DNA of 57,696 nt, from NCBI RefSeq assembly GCF_004349235.1, contig NZ_SMKY01000022.1, positions 1 to 57,696 of the forward strand. The letters run 5' to 3'. The DNA comes from Actinomadura darangshiensis (GTDB lineage Bacteria; Actinomycetota; Actinomycetes; Streptosporangiales; Streptosporangiaceae). Positions 17,180-25,620 of the stretch are shown in pieces. Under the pieces are notes generated by a model that saw only the letters and a program-made list of their open reading frames with translations, searched no databases and had not been told where the DNA came from. Made by a program: the position numbers and the translations under genes. Each line of letters opens with the position of its first letter. Within the stretch, counting starts at the first letter, position 1.

Positions 17180-17926
17180 GTGTCACAGACCGTCGAGAGG
17201 GCCATCTCGATCGTGCGGCGGGTGGCCCGCGGGCCGGCGACGCTGTCGGAGGTCGCGGCCGAGCTCGACGTCCACCGGTCGACGGCCCTGCGGCTGCTGC
17301 AGACGCTGACCGACGCCGGTTTCGCGCGGCGCATGCCGGACGGCCGCTACACCGTGGGCACCGGGCTGATCAGCATCGCGTACGAGGCGCTGGAGTCGAT
17401 GGACCTGCGCGACGTCGCGCGCCCGCATCTGACGCGGCTCAACCAGCGGTGCGGGCAGACCATCCACCTGGCGTCCTTCGTCGACGACGACGTCGTCTAC
17501 ATCGACAAGTACGAAGGCCGCGCGTCGGTCCGCATGTACTCGAGGGTCGGCAACACCGCGAAGCTGCACGCGTCCGGGGTGGGCAAGGTCATCCTCGCCA
17601 ACCTCGACCCGGCGCTGCGCGACACGGTGATCTCGCGGCTGACGCTCACCCGGTACACGGCCAACACGATCACCAGCGAGGCGCGCTTCCGGGCCGAGCT
17701 CGACACGATCCGCGAGCGCGGCTACGGCTACGACGAGGGCGAGTTCGAGGACTTCGTGGTCTGCATCGCCGCGCCGATCCGGTCCGGGGACGGCACCGCG
17801 CACTCGGCGGTCTCGATCTCGGTCGCGAAGATGCTCGTGCCGTTCGAGGAGCTCAAGCAGCTGATCCCCGACCTGCTGGAGACCGCGCGGGCCGTCTCCC
17901 ACGACTACGGATGGGGCGGCGAGTGA
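17180..17926 (+). CDS. IclR-family transcriptional regulator
   Basis: 248 aa. N-terminal winged helix-turn-helix (LSEVAAELDVHRSTALRLLQTL, residues about 21-42) with wing GRYTVGTGL. The C-terminal IclR ligand domain contains LHASGVGKVILA and the late strand HSAVSISVA. The GTG at 17180 has GGGAGGAG upstream. It heads an operon with an aldolase and an enolase-family dehydratase. It probably represses or activates both operons through the flanking palindromes, with a sugar-acid intermediate as effector (inference). Confidence 0.92.
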   Translation: MSQTVERAISIVRRVARGPATLSEVAAELDVHRSTALRLLQTLTDAGFARRMPDGRYTVGTGLISIAYEALESMDLRDVARPHLTRLNQRCGQTIHLASFVDDDVVYIDKYEGRASVRMYSRVGNTAKLHASGVGKVILANLDPALRDTVISRLTLTRYTANTITSEARFRAELDTIRERGYGYDEGEFEDFVVCIAAPIRSGDGTAHSAVSISVAKMLVPFEELKQLIPDLLETARAVSHDYGWGGE

Positions 17927-18513
17927 GCGCGATCGGGGAGCTTTTCCAGGGCCGGCGGCTCATGGTGATCCTGCGGGGGTTCTCGCCCGAGCGGACCGTC
18001 GAGCTGGCCGAGCGTGCCTGGGGCCTCGGCATCGAGCTGGTCGAGGTGCCGGTGCAGTCCGAGGACGGGTTCGCCGCCCTGGGCGCGGCCGTCGAGGCCG
18101 CCAGGCGGCCGGTCGGCGCGGGCACGGTGATCACACCGGCCCAGATGCGGAGGGTGGCCGACATGGGCGCCGCGTTCGCGGTATCGCCCGGCCTCGACCT
18201 CGCCCTCGTGGACTCGGCCCGCCAGTGCGGCCTGGCGTACCTGCCGGGCGTCGGAACCGCCAGTGAGGTCCAGATGGCGGCGGTGGCCGGGCTGACGCAC
18301 GTGAAGGGCTTCCCCGCCGGCGTGCTCGGACCGGGCTGGTTCCGCGCCATGCGCGGCCCGTTCCCCGCCATGAACTTCGTCGCGACCGGCGGGATCGACG
18401 CCGGCAACGCCACCGGGTTCCTGGACGCGGGAGCCGCCGCGGTCGCCGTCGGCTCGGCACTGGAGGACGCGGAGCAGCTCCCCCTGCTCGCCCGGATCGC
18501 GGGAGAGAAATGA
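17923..18513 (+). CDS. KDPG/KDPGal aldolase (Eda family)
   Basis: 196 aa. Class I aldolase with Schiff-base Lys in THVKGFPAG, the catalytic Glu region in IELVEVPVQS, phosphate-binding GTV in VGAGTVITP and ATGGIDAGNATGF. It cleaves 2-keto-3-deoxy-6-phospho-sugar acids into pyruvate and glyceraldehyde 3-phosphate. With the KDG-type kinase at 10466-11461 this gives the lower half of a sugar-acid pathway. The GTG overlaps the IclR stop. Confidence 0.9.
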   Translation: MSAIGELFQGRRLMVILRGFSPERTVELAERAWGLGIELVEVPVQSEDGFAALGAAVEAARRPVGAGTVITPAQMRRVADMGAAFAVSPGLDLALVDSARQCGLAYLPGVGTASEVQMAAVAGLTHVKGFPAGVLGPGWFRAMRGPFPAMNFVATGGIDAGNATGFLDAGAAAVAVGSALEDAEQLPLLARIAGEK

Positions 18514-19655
18514 TCATCACCGGGGTGGAGACCTTCCCCGTCGCACCGCGCTGGCTGTTCCTGAAGGTGTCGACCGACGCGGGCGTCACCGGCTGGGGCG
18601 AGGCGACGCTGGAGGGCCGGGTCGAGACGGCCCGCGCGGCGGTCCACGAGCTTGAGGACCTCTACCTCGGCACGGACCCGCTGCGCATCGAGGACCACTG
18701 GCAGACCGCGTGGAAGGCGGGCTTCTACCGCGGCGGCCCGGTGCTCGCCACCGCCGTGTCGGCCTACGACCACGCCCTGTGGGACATCGCCGGCAAGCAC
18801 CGCGGCGCGCCGGTGCACGAACTGCTCGGCGGGGCCGTCCGCGACCGCGTCCGGGTCTACTCGTGGATCGGCGGGGACGTCCCGGCCGAGGTCGCCGAGC
18901 ACGCCGCCGCCACCCGCGAGGCGGGCTTCACCGCGGTCAAGATGAACGCCTCCGGGCGCCTCACCGCGCTCGACACCTCCGCGTCCGTCGACCGAGTCCT
19001 GGCGCTCGCCGAGGCCGCGCGCGAGGCCATGGGCCCGGACGGCGACTTCGCGATGGACTTCCACGGCCGGTTCACCACCCCGATGGCGCGGCGGGTGATC
19101 CACGAGCTGGAGCCGCTGCGGCCCCTGTTCGTCGAGGAGCCCGTGCTCCCCGAGTACGGCCACCGGCTGCGCGACGTCGTCGAGTCGACCACCGTCCCCA
19201 TCGCCTGCGGCGAGCGCCTCTTCAGCCGGACCGACTTCCTGCCGGCGCTCCAGGCCGGCATCGCCGTCGCCCAGCCCGACCTCGCGCACTGCGGCGGCAT
19301 CTCCGAGGGGCGCCGGATCGCGAGCCTCGCCGAGACCTTCGACGTCCAGGTCGCGCCGCACTGCCCGCTCGGCCCGATCGCCCTGGCCGCGTCGCTGCAG
19401 GTCGCGTTCACGACCCCGAACCTGCTGATCCACGAGCAGAGCCTCGGCATCCACTACAACACGACGGCCGACCTGCTCGACTACCTCGTGGACCCGGCCG
19501 TCTTCCGGTTCGCGGACGGCCACTGCGCGCGGCCGTCCGCGCCGGGCCTCGGCATCGAGGTCGACGAGGCCGCCGTCCGCCGGGCCGCCGAGGTGGGCCA
19601 CCGGTGGCGCGGGCCGGTGTGGCGGCACCCCGACGGGGCGTTCGCGGAGTGGTGA
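18510..19655 (+). CDS. Galactonate-dehydratase-like enolase-superfamily enzyme
   Basis: 381 aa mandelate racemase/muconate lactonizing enzyme fold. The N-terminal capping domain has GVTGWGEATLEG. Metal and catalytic residues can be seen in AMDFHGRF (Asp plus His, DgoD-style), FVEEPVLPE (Glu), ACGERLFSR (Glu) and a late His in APHCPLGPI. This matches D-galactonate dehydratases, which make 2-keto-3-deoxygalactonate; other sugar-acid dehydratases cannot be excluded. Its ATG overlaps the aldolase stop. The gene ends nine bases from the convergent PKS gene, the left limit of the biosynthetic cluster. Confidence 0.88.
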   Translation: MIITGVETFPVAPRWLFLKVSTDAGVTGWGEATLEGRVETARAAVHELEDLYLGTDPLRIEDHWQTAWKAGFYRGGPVLATAVSAYDHALWDIAGKHRGAPVHELLGGAVRDRVRVYSWIGGDVPAEVAEHAAATREAGFTAVKMNASGRLTALDTSASVDRVLALAEAAREAMGPDGDFAMDFHGRFTTPMARRVIHELEPLRPLFVEEPVLPEYGHRLRDVVESTTVPIACGERLFSRTDFLPALQAGIAVAQPDLAHCGGISEGRRIASLAETFDVQVAPHCPLGPIALAASLQVAFTTPNLLIHEQSLGIHYNTTADLLDYLVDPAVFRFADGHCARPSAPGLGIEVDEAAVRRAAEVGHRWRGPVWRHPDGAFAEW

Positions 19656-19664
19656 GCCGGCGGA

Positions 19665-21866
19665 TCAGTCCCTGTCGAAGGGGCGGGTCCACCAGAAGCG
19701 GCCCGTGGCGGTGAAGGCGTACGGCGTCAGGCGGTGGCGCACGCGCTGGTCGGGGGCGTACAGCTCGTCCCATTGCGGGTCGTGGCCGGCGCGGTAGAGC
19801 GTGGCGACGATGTCGAGCAGCTCGTCGGCGTTCGCGCGCAGGGGGAGCCAGCGCGGTGCCGGGCCGTCCGCCTCGCCGATGCCGATGCCGATGACGAAGG
19901 ACGGGGCCGCCTCTTCGGCGGCCTGCGACGCGTCACCGTAGAGGGGGATCCGGGGGCTGCGGCGGTCCGGCTCGGCGGGTGCGCGCCCGGCGGCCAGGGC
20001 GCAGGCGTCGGACAGGTCGAGCGCGTCGGCGAGCACGGCGGTGGCGTGTTCGGTGACGCCTTCCCCGACCATCCACGCGGGCTTGAGCCCCATGTCGAGC
20101 ATGGTGCGGCCGATCGCGTAGGCACTGGCGAACGTGACCGGGTCGCCGCCCTCTCCGGCCAGGAGCCGGTCGCTCACCGGCCCGCCGTACGGCGCGAACG
20201 CCTCGTCCACCGCGGCGAGTGCGCGCCGGTAGGACGGGAACCGTTCGTGCAGCTCGCGGGAGAGCCCTTGCAGGGCCTTCGCCTCGAACACCCAGCCGAC
20301 CGCGGTCTTGGCGGCCTCGCCGGACAGCTCGCTCAGCACGGCGTCGTTCCCGGCCGCGTCGTCGAGCTTCGCGATCGCCTGGCCGAGGTCCCGCACCGGC
20401 AGCGCGAACCGGACCGGCTCCGAGGACTTCACCTTGTTCGTCGTCCAGCACAGCTCCGCGAACCGGTCGGCGTCGGGGAACGCGGCGAGGTCCTGGCTCA
20501 GCCGGCGGACGGCGCCGCGCAGTCCCTCGACGCTCCGCGCGGAGACGGTCAGCACGCCGCGGTCCGCCTTCCCGGTCCGGTGCCGCGGCCGCGCCGACTC
20601 GGGCGCGGTCGCCAGCACGAGGTGGGCGTTGGTGCCTCCGAGCCCGAATCCGCTGACGCTGGCCAGGACGTCCCCGTCGGGCAGCGGCATCGGCTCCTTG
20701 ACGAGCTTCAGCCCGTTGGCGGCCAGCTTCAGCCGCGGGTTCTCGGAGTCGGAGAAGCGGCTCATCGGCACGACCCGGTGGTGCAGTGCGAGCGCGGTCT
20801 TGATGAGGCCGGCGATTCCCGCGGCGCCCTCGGCATGCCCGATGTTCCCCTTGATCGACCCGATCGCGCACGGCTCGTCCCGCGGGACGCCGTGGACCTT
20901 GCCGAGGGCCCGCGCCTCCAGGCGGTCGCCGAGCAGGGTGCCCGTCCCGTGCGTCTCCACGAACGTCACGTCCTCCGGACGGACGCCCGCGTTCCGGTAG
21001 GCCTCGGCGATGACCTCCTGCTGCGCCTTGGGGTTCGGGGCGGTGACCGTCGTGCTGCGACCGCCGTGGTTGACGGCGCCGCCCTTGATGACCGCGTAGA
21101 TGGGCAGCCCGTCGGCGACGGCGTCCTCCAGCCGCCGCAGCACCAGCATGGCGACGCCCTCGGCGCGCCCGAACCCGTCGGCCTTGGAGCTGAACGGCTT
21201 GCAGCGTCCGTCCGGTGAGGACACCTTGGCCTGCGCGAAGTAGATGTTCGACGCCGGGGTGATGAACAGGTTGACCGACCCGAGCAGGGCCTGGTCGCAG
21301 AGCCCGGAACGGAGCGCCGCGCACGCCGCCTCGGCGGCGACCAGCGACGAGGAGCAGGCCGTGTCGATCGCCATGCTCGGGCCGTGCAGGTCCAGCTCGT
21401 AGGAGATGCGGTTGGCCGTGATCGCGTAGCCGTTGCCCGAGCCGACGTGCCCCGTGATGCCCTGGAAGTCGGTCATGAGCAGGCTCATCCACTCCGACCC
21501 CATGATGCCGACGTAGACGCCGGTCTTGCTCCCGGCCAGGGAGCGCGGGTCCAGGGTGGCGTCCTCCAGGGCGCGCCACGCGGTCTGGAGGAGGAGCCGC
21601 ACCTGCGGGTCGGCGACCTCGGCCTCGGCCTCGGAGAAGCCGAAGAACTCGTGGTCGAACGCGTCGGCGTCGTCGATGAAGCCGGCGTACCGGGTGTTGG
21701 TCTTGCCGCGGCCGCCCTCGGGGTCGTAGTAGACGTCGGCGTTCCACCGGGTCTTCGGGACCTCGGTGACGCCCTCCGCGCCGCGCATCAGCAGGTCCCA
21801 GAGCCCGGCCGGATCGGCTGCCTTCGGGAAGCGGCAGTCGATGCCGGCGATGGCGATGTCCGTCAT
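19665..21866 (-). CDS. Polyketide ketosynthase fused to a degenerate acyltransferase-like domain
   Basis: 733 aa. KS (residues 1-420) has the full type I triad: Cys171 in DTACSSS, His306 in ETHGTGT and His344 in KGNIGHAEG. The rest looks like a decayed AT. WVFEAKALQGLSREL stands where an AT has VFVFPGQGAQW, and residues 599-606 (MVGEGVTE) replace GHSxGE, so the nucleophile Ser is Gly. The middle AT region with the YASH/HAFH position is missing. A post-AT linker tail (LTPYAFTATGRFWW) remains. It must receive extender units from elsewhere, most simply the separate AT at 27326-28429 and the ACP at 30751-31017. It is the last gene of a leftward operon KS-alpha, KS-beta, KS. Confidence 0.9.
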   Translation of the reverse strand: MTDIAIAGIDCRFPKAADPAGLWDLLMRGAEGVTEVPKTRWNADVYYDPEGGRGKTNTRYAGFIDDADAFDHEFFGFSEAEAEVADPQVRLLLQTAWRALEDATLDPRSLAGSKTGVYVGIMGSEWMSLLMTDFQGITGHVGSGNGYAITANRISYELDLHGPSMAIDTACSSSLVAAEAACAALRSGLCDQALLGSVNLFITPASNIYFAQAKVSSPDGRCKPFSSKADGFGRAEGVAMLVLRRLEDAVADGLPIYAVIKGGAVNHGGRSTTVTAPNPKAQQEVIAEAYRNAGVRPEDVTFVETHGTGTLLGDRLEARALGKVHGVPRDEPCAIGSIKGNIGHAEGAAGIAGLIKTALALHHRVVPMSRFSDSENPRLKLAANGLKLVKEPMPLPDGDVLASVSGFGLGGTNAHLVLATAPESARPRHRTGKADRGVLTVSARSVEGLRGAVRRLSQDLAAFPDADRFAELCWTTNKVKSSEPVRFALPVRDLGQAIAKLDDAAGNDAVLSELSGEAAKTAVGWVFEAKALQGLSRELHERFPSYRRALAAVDEAFAPYGGPVSDRLLAGEGGDPVTFASAYAIGRTMLDMGLKPAWMVGEGVTEHATAVLADALDLSDACALAAGRAPAEPDRRSPRIPLYGDASQAAEEAAPSFVIGIGIGEADGPAPRWLPLRANADELLDIVATLYRAGHDPQWDELYAPDQRVRHRLTPYAFTATGRFWWTRPFDRD

Positions 21867-21880
21867 GCTCTCGTGTCTCC

Positions 21881-22897
21881 TCAGCGGGTGTGCAGCAGGC
21901 AGCAGCCGGCCTGGCCGTCGGGGTCGACGGCGGTGATCAGCGCGAGGCCGCGCAGCGGGGCCTCGTCGGCCACCGCGATGGCGGTGGCGACCTGGAAGGC
22001 GGCGGCCGCCCCGTGCAGGTCGCCGACGAGGTCGGCGGTGCGCAGCACGCGCGCGTCGCGCAGCGCGCCGAGCCCGGCGTCCTCGTCGCCGGAGGGCACC
22101 AGGAGCGCGACGTCGCCGGGGTCGGCGCCGGCCCGGTCCAGGGCCCGCCGGACGGTGCCGGCCAGCACCGCGCCGGCGTCGGCGGGCTCGGCGAACACGC
22201 CGCTCTCCAGTGCGAGGACCTCCGCGAGTTCCGGACGTCCGTGGGCCCGTGCGCGCGTCCCCGGCTCGACCAGGAACGCGCAGCATCCCTCGGCCGGCGG
22301 GGCCTTGATCCCGGCGGCCTCCGCGATGGCCGCGCGCCGGTCGTTGAGGTCCTCGTAGGCGCCGCAGACGACGGCGTCGGCGCGGCCGCGCGTGAGCAGC
22401 CGGCGGGCGTAACGGAGCGCGGCGAGGCCGGTGGCGCGGCCCGCCGTCACGGTCGCGTTGGGGCCGCGCAGGTCGAACCTGATCGCGGCCTGCGCGCTGG
22501 CGTAGTTCATCACGCAGGCCGGCACGAGGGCGGGAGTGATGTTGTCGGGCCGGGGACGGGTGAGCGAGTCCCGGGTGAGGGTCATCGACTGGTCGATGCC
22601 CGACGCGCCGCTGCCGAGGACGAGCGCGCGGCGGTCCGGCGGCCATGCGGCGAGCACGTCGTCGGGCAGGAGCGCCTCTACGGTGGCGATGGCCATGGCC
22701 GACGGGCGGTCCGCCAGCCGGACGGGACGCGCGGACGCGGACTCCTCGGGACGGAAGTCCTCGACCCGGCCGCCCGGAGCCTCGCCCAGGGGCTGCGGGC
22801 CGCCCGCCAGGAGCGCCGCGTCGATCGCCGCGCGGAACGGGCCGGTGCCGATCCCGGCCGGAGACATCAGGGACATGGCGGAGATGACGGTCCTCAT
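21881..22897 (-). CDS. KS-beta / chain-length-factor-like ketosynthase homologue without active Cys
   Basis: 338 aa, short for a CLF (about 400). The thiolase-fold pattern is recognisable (SAMSLMSPAGIGTGPFRAAI; ALVLGSGASGIDQS). At the nucleophile elbow, ATVTAGRATGL stands where KS-alpha has TVCAAGS, so the Cys is Thr. The HGTGT and GHT His motifs are also absent. The start ATG at 22897 overlaps the KS-alpha stop (ATGA), the usual coupling of heterodimer partners. It probably forms a heterodimer with the KS at 22894-24132. Its divergence suggests a subunit of an unusual or highly reducing type II PKS rather than an aromatic one. Confidence 0.8.
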   Translation of the reverse strand: MRTVISAMSLMSPAGIGTGPFRAAIDAALLAGGPQPLGEAPGGRVEDFRPEESASARPVRLADRPSAMAIATVEALLPDDVLAAWPPDRRALVLGSGASGIDQSMTLTRDSLTRPRPDNITPALVPACVMNYASAQAAIRFDLRGPNATVTAGRATGLAALRYARRLLTRGRADAVVCGAYEDLNDRRAAIAEAAGIKAPPAEGCCAFLVEPGTRARAHGRPELAEVLALESGVFAEPADAGAVLAGTVRRALDRAGADPGDVALLVPSGDEDAGLGALRDARVLRTADLVGDLHGAAAAFQVATAIAVADEAPLRGLALITAVDPDGQAGCCLLHTR

Positions 22898-24132
22898 GCC
22901 GCCACCTCCGCGTGCCGCAGGACGACGGCGGCGTTGTTCCCGCCGACGCCCAGGGAGTTGACCACGGCCGTCCGTACCCGGGCGGGGCGCGCGACGTTGG
23001 GCACGCAGTCGACCGGGCACTCGGGGTCGGGGGTGGTGAAGTTGACGGTCGGCGGGATGAAGTCGTGGTTCATGCCGAGGATCGCCGCGATGCAGGCGTG
23101 CGAGCCCGCCGCACCCTGGGTGTGGCCGATCATCGCCTTGAGCGCCGTGACGGGGGGCGGATGGTCGCCGAAGACGTCCCGCACCGCCGCGGACTCCATC
23201 GCGTCGTTGAGCTTCGTCCCGGTGCCGTGCGCGAAGACCACGTCCACCTCGCCGGCGCCGGCGGACGCGTCGTGCAGGGCCCCGGCCATGCACTGGGCGA
23301 CGCGCTCGCGGTCGGGCCGGGTGGGATGGCCGGCGTCGCAGTTCAGCGCGAACCCGGCCACCTCGGCGTGGATCGTCGCGCCGCGCCGCCGCGCGTGCTC
23401 CAGAGTCTCCAGGACGAGCATGCCGGCGCCCTCGCCGAACATGAACCCGTTCCGGTCGAGGTCGAACGGGCTGCACTTCTCCGGCGCCCAGGCCCGCAGC
23501 CGGTAGAACCCGGCGAACGCCATCCGGCTCACCGAGTCGGCGCCGCCGCAGATGGCGTAGTCGGCCTCGCCGTCGCGCAGCGCGTCGAGCGCGTGGCCGA
23601 CGGCGTAGCTGCCGGCGGCGCAGACCGTCGGGATGGTCACCGCCTCCACGTTCGGCAGCCCGAGCTCGACGGCGACCGCGACCGACAGGCGGCCCGCGTG
23701 CACCCGGCGCGCCAGGTCGGCGGGGAGGCGGTCGAGGCCGTCGCGCACCTCGACACCGGCGAGCGCGTCCACGTCGAGCGACTCGCCGCAGGTCGTGCCG
23801 ACCGCCACGACGCCCGGCTCGTCCCGGACCGATGCCGGGTCCAGACCCGCGTCGTCCACGGCCATCCGGGCCGCGGCGGCGGCCTGCGCGCCGACCCGGC
23901 CGAACCGGCCGGGCTCGATCCTGCGCAGGTACTTCTCGGGATCCAGGCCGGGCACCTCGTAGGCGGTGGAGTGCGCGAATCCGGTGGTGTCCCAGCCGCT
24001 GATCGGGGCGGCCCCGCACCGGCCCTCGCGGAGCCCCGCCAGGAAGCCGGCGCGGCCCGTCCCGATGCTGGAGATGACCCCGAATCCGGTGACGACGACG
24101 CGGCGTCCCGCGGCCGGCTGTGCGTTGGACAA
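22894..24132 (-). CDS. KS-alpha / FabF-like beta-ketoacyl synthase
   Basis: 412 aa from the TTG at 24132, which has GAGAGG eight bases upstream. The catalytic Cys is in PTVCAAGSYAVGHAL, the first His in VFAHGTGTKLNDAMES and the second in ALKAMIGHTQGAAGSH. The C-terminal glycine loop (VVNSLGVGGNNAAVVL) is intact. It belongs with FabF/type II PKS KS-alpha proteins and should extend ACP-bound chains with its KS-beta neighbour. No aromatase or cyclase is coded nearby, so a reduced, polyene or cinnamoyl-type chain is more likely than an aromatic polyketide (inference). Confidence 0.88.
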   Translation of the reverse strand: MSNAQPAAGRRVVVTGFGVISSIGTGRAGFLAGLREGRCGAAPISGWDTTGFAHSTAYEVPGLDPEKYLRRIEPGRFGRVGAQAAAAARMAVDDAGLDPASVRDEPGVVAVGTTCGESLDVDALAGVEVRDGLDRLPADLARRVHAGRLSVAVAVELGLPNVEAVTIPTVCAAGSYAVGHALDALRDGEADYAICGGADSVSRMAFAGFYRLRAWAPEKCSPFDLDRNGFMFGEGAGMLVLETLEHARRRGATIHAEVAGFALNCDAGHPTRPDRERVAQCMAGALHDASAGAGEVDVVFAHGTGTKLNDAMESAAVRDVFGDHPPPVTALKAMIGHTQGAAGSHACIAAILGMNHDFIPPTVNFTTPDPECPVDCVPNVARPARVRTAVVNSLGVGGNNAAVVLRHAEVAA

Positions 24133-24313
24133 CGTTCGTACCTCTCGGCGGGGTTCGGCAACGTCAGAAATGCAGCGTCCCGCCGCCGGGCAATGCCCTC
24201 CAAGCGTCTTTCGCGCGCACTTCGCGGTGTTCTTGTGGGCATGCCCGCATCGGGACGTCGAATGTTCCCGCCAGCGGCGATGTGACCGCGACAGGTTCCG
24301 CCGTAGGGTGCAG

Positions 24314-24332
24314 GCGTTTATCGGAGGACGTT
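24314..24332 (+). promoter_or_regulatory. Weak copy of cluster promoter motif before the truncated ligase
   Basis: GCGTTTATCGGAGGACGTT shares GCGT, ATCGGAG with the stronger copies of the 19-nt motif found at 34381, 46114 and 47733, but lacks the TTAY end. It lies about 35 bases upstream of the ligase start. Confidence 0.35.
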
Positions 24333-24367
24333 TTCCCTTCCATTCCCTAACCCCCGGGGGAGTGCCG

Positions 24368-25579
24368 GTGCCCAATGTGAATCCGCGGATATTCGCGGAG
24401 CCGAAGACCGAGCTGCGGCGGCGCGCCGACGGGGCGCCGCCGCTGTCGCCGGCCGAGCCGCCCGCCCCCGGCGACCCCGATCTGGCGCGCCCGCTGTACC
24501 GGTGGGCGCGGCGGCGGCCCGCCGCGGTGCTCGCGGCCGAGCGGCGGGGCCCGGGTTGGGAGGAGCTGACCTACGGCCAGGCCCTCGCGTGCGCGGAGTC
24601 GCTCGGCCAGGCCCTGCTGGAACGCGGTCTCGGCCCGGACCGCCCGCTGGTGGTGCTGTCCGGCAACTCGCTGCGGCACCTGCTGCTCACCCTGGCCGGC
24701 TACATCGCCGGGATCCCGGTGGCCTCGCTCAGCACCGCGTACTCGCTGGCCGGCGGCCACGACCGGCTGCGGACCGTCACCGGCATCGCCCGGCCCGGCG
24801 CGGTGTACGCGGAGGACGGGCACGAGTACGGCGCGGCGCTGGAGGCCCTGCGGGAGCTGGCGCCGCTGACCGTCCTCGGGCACGGCCGCGACCCCGGCCG
24901 GCCGTCCGGCGGGGTGCGGTTCGGCGAGCTGCTCCAGGCCGTCCCGGACGAGCGGCTGGCCGCGGCACGCGCGCGGGTCAGGTCCGGCTCGGTCGCCAAG
25001 ATCATGTTCACCGGCGGCCCGGCGGGGCGCCCGAAGGCCGTGCCGAACACGCACCGGATGCTCTGCGCGGTGCAGCGGATGATGCGGCAGGTCTGGCCGC
25101 TGCCGTCCGAGCGCCCGATCACGCTGGTCGACTGGCTGCCGTGGAGCCACACCTTCGGCGGCAACCACAACCTGCACATGGTGCTGACGACCGGCGGCAC
25201 CCTGCACATCGACGACGGCGGCCCGACCCCCGAGCTGTTCCCGCGCAGCATCCGCAACCTCGCGGACGTCTCGCCCAACGTCCACTTCAACGTGCCCGCC
25301 GGGTTCGCGCTGCTGGCGGACGAGCTCGAACGCGACTCCGCGCTCGCCAAGTGCGTCTTCGACCGGCTGAGCCTGCTGTTCAGCGCGGGCGCCCCGCTGT
25401 CGGGGGAGCTGCGGCGGCGGCTGCTGGCGCTGGCCGCGAGGTTCGCCCGCCGCGAGGTCCGCCTCACCTCGTCGTGGGGCCTGATGGACGGCTACCTGGA
25501 GGCCGCCGGCGGCAGGCATGCCCATCCAGGCAGCGCGGGAGCGCGGCGGCTCAGGGATTATCCGCGGGCCGCGCCGTGA
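24368..25579 (+). CDS. Truncated feruloyl-CoA-synthetase-like ANL family protein
   Basis: 403 aa, against about 600 for feruloyl/4-hydroxycinnamoyl-CoA synthetases. The N-terminal subdomain is clear (SLSTAYSLAGGHDRL; VDWLPWSHTFGGNHN; LFSAGAPLSGELRRRL). Two key motifs are damaged: the P-loop reads FTGGPAGRPKAV instead of FTSGSTGxPKAV, and the A5 motif reads SSWGLMDG instead of SWGSTET. The protein then stops, so the C-terminal subdomain with the catalytic Lys is gone, and no frame in the 41 bases before the next gene supplies it. It may be a decayed ligase, or a non-catalytic protein. GTG 24368 follows a GGGGGA site; GTG 24362 is also possible. Confidence 0.75.
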   Translation: MPNVNPRIFAEPKTELRRRADGAPPLSPAEPPAPGDPDLARPLYRWARRRPAAVLAAERRGPGWEELTYGQALACAESLGQALLERGLGPDRPLVVLSGNSLRHLLLTLAGYIAGIPVASLSTAYSLAGGHDRLRTVTGIARPGAVYAEDGHEYGAALEALRELAPLTVLGHGRDPGRPSGGVRFGELLQAVPDERLAAARARVRSGSVAKIMFTGGPAGRPKAVPNTHRMLCAVQRMMRQVWPLPSERPITLVDWLPWSHTFGGNHNLHMVLTTGGTLHIDDGGPTPELFPRSIRNLADVSPNVHFNVPAGFALLADELERDSALAKCVFDRLSLLFSAGAPLSGELRRRLLALAARFARREVRLTSSWGLMDGYLEAAGGRHAHPGSAGARRLRDYPRAAP

Positions 25580-25620
25580 TCAGACTTCCCTTATCGCCTG
25601 AATGAGAATGGGGAAGGCAT

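Noticed and set aside
19665..21866. Enediyne or PUFA-type iterative PKS
   Set aside because: The protein has only a KS and AT remnant; no ACP, KR, DH or PPTase domains and no enediyne cassette genes are present.
25580..25620. Missing C-terminal subdomain of the ligase in another frame
   Set aside because: Only 41 bases lie before the MIO enzyme gene, and no frame there or overlapping the next gene reads as an ANL C-terminal domain, so it is a true truncation and not a simple frameshift.
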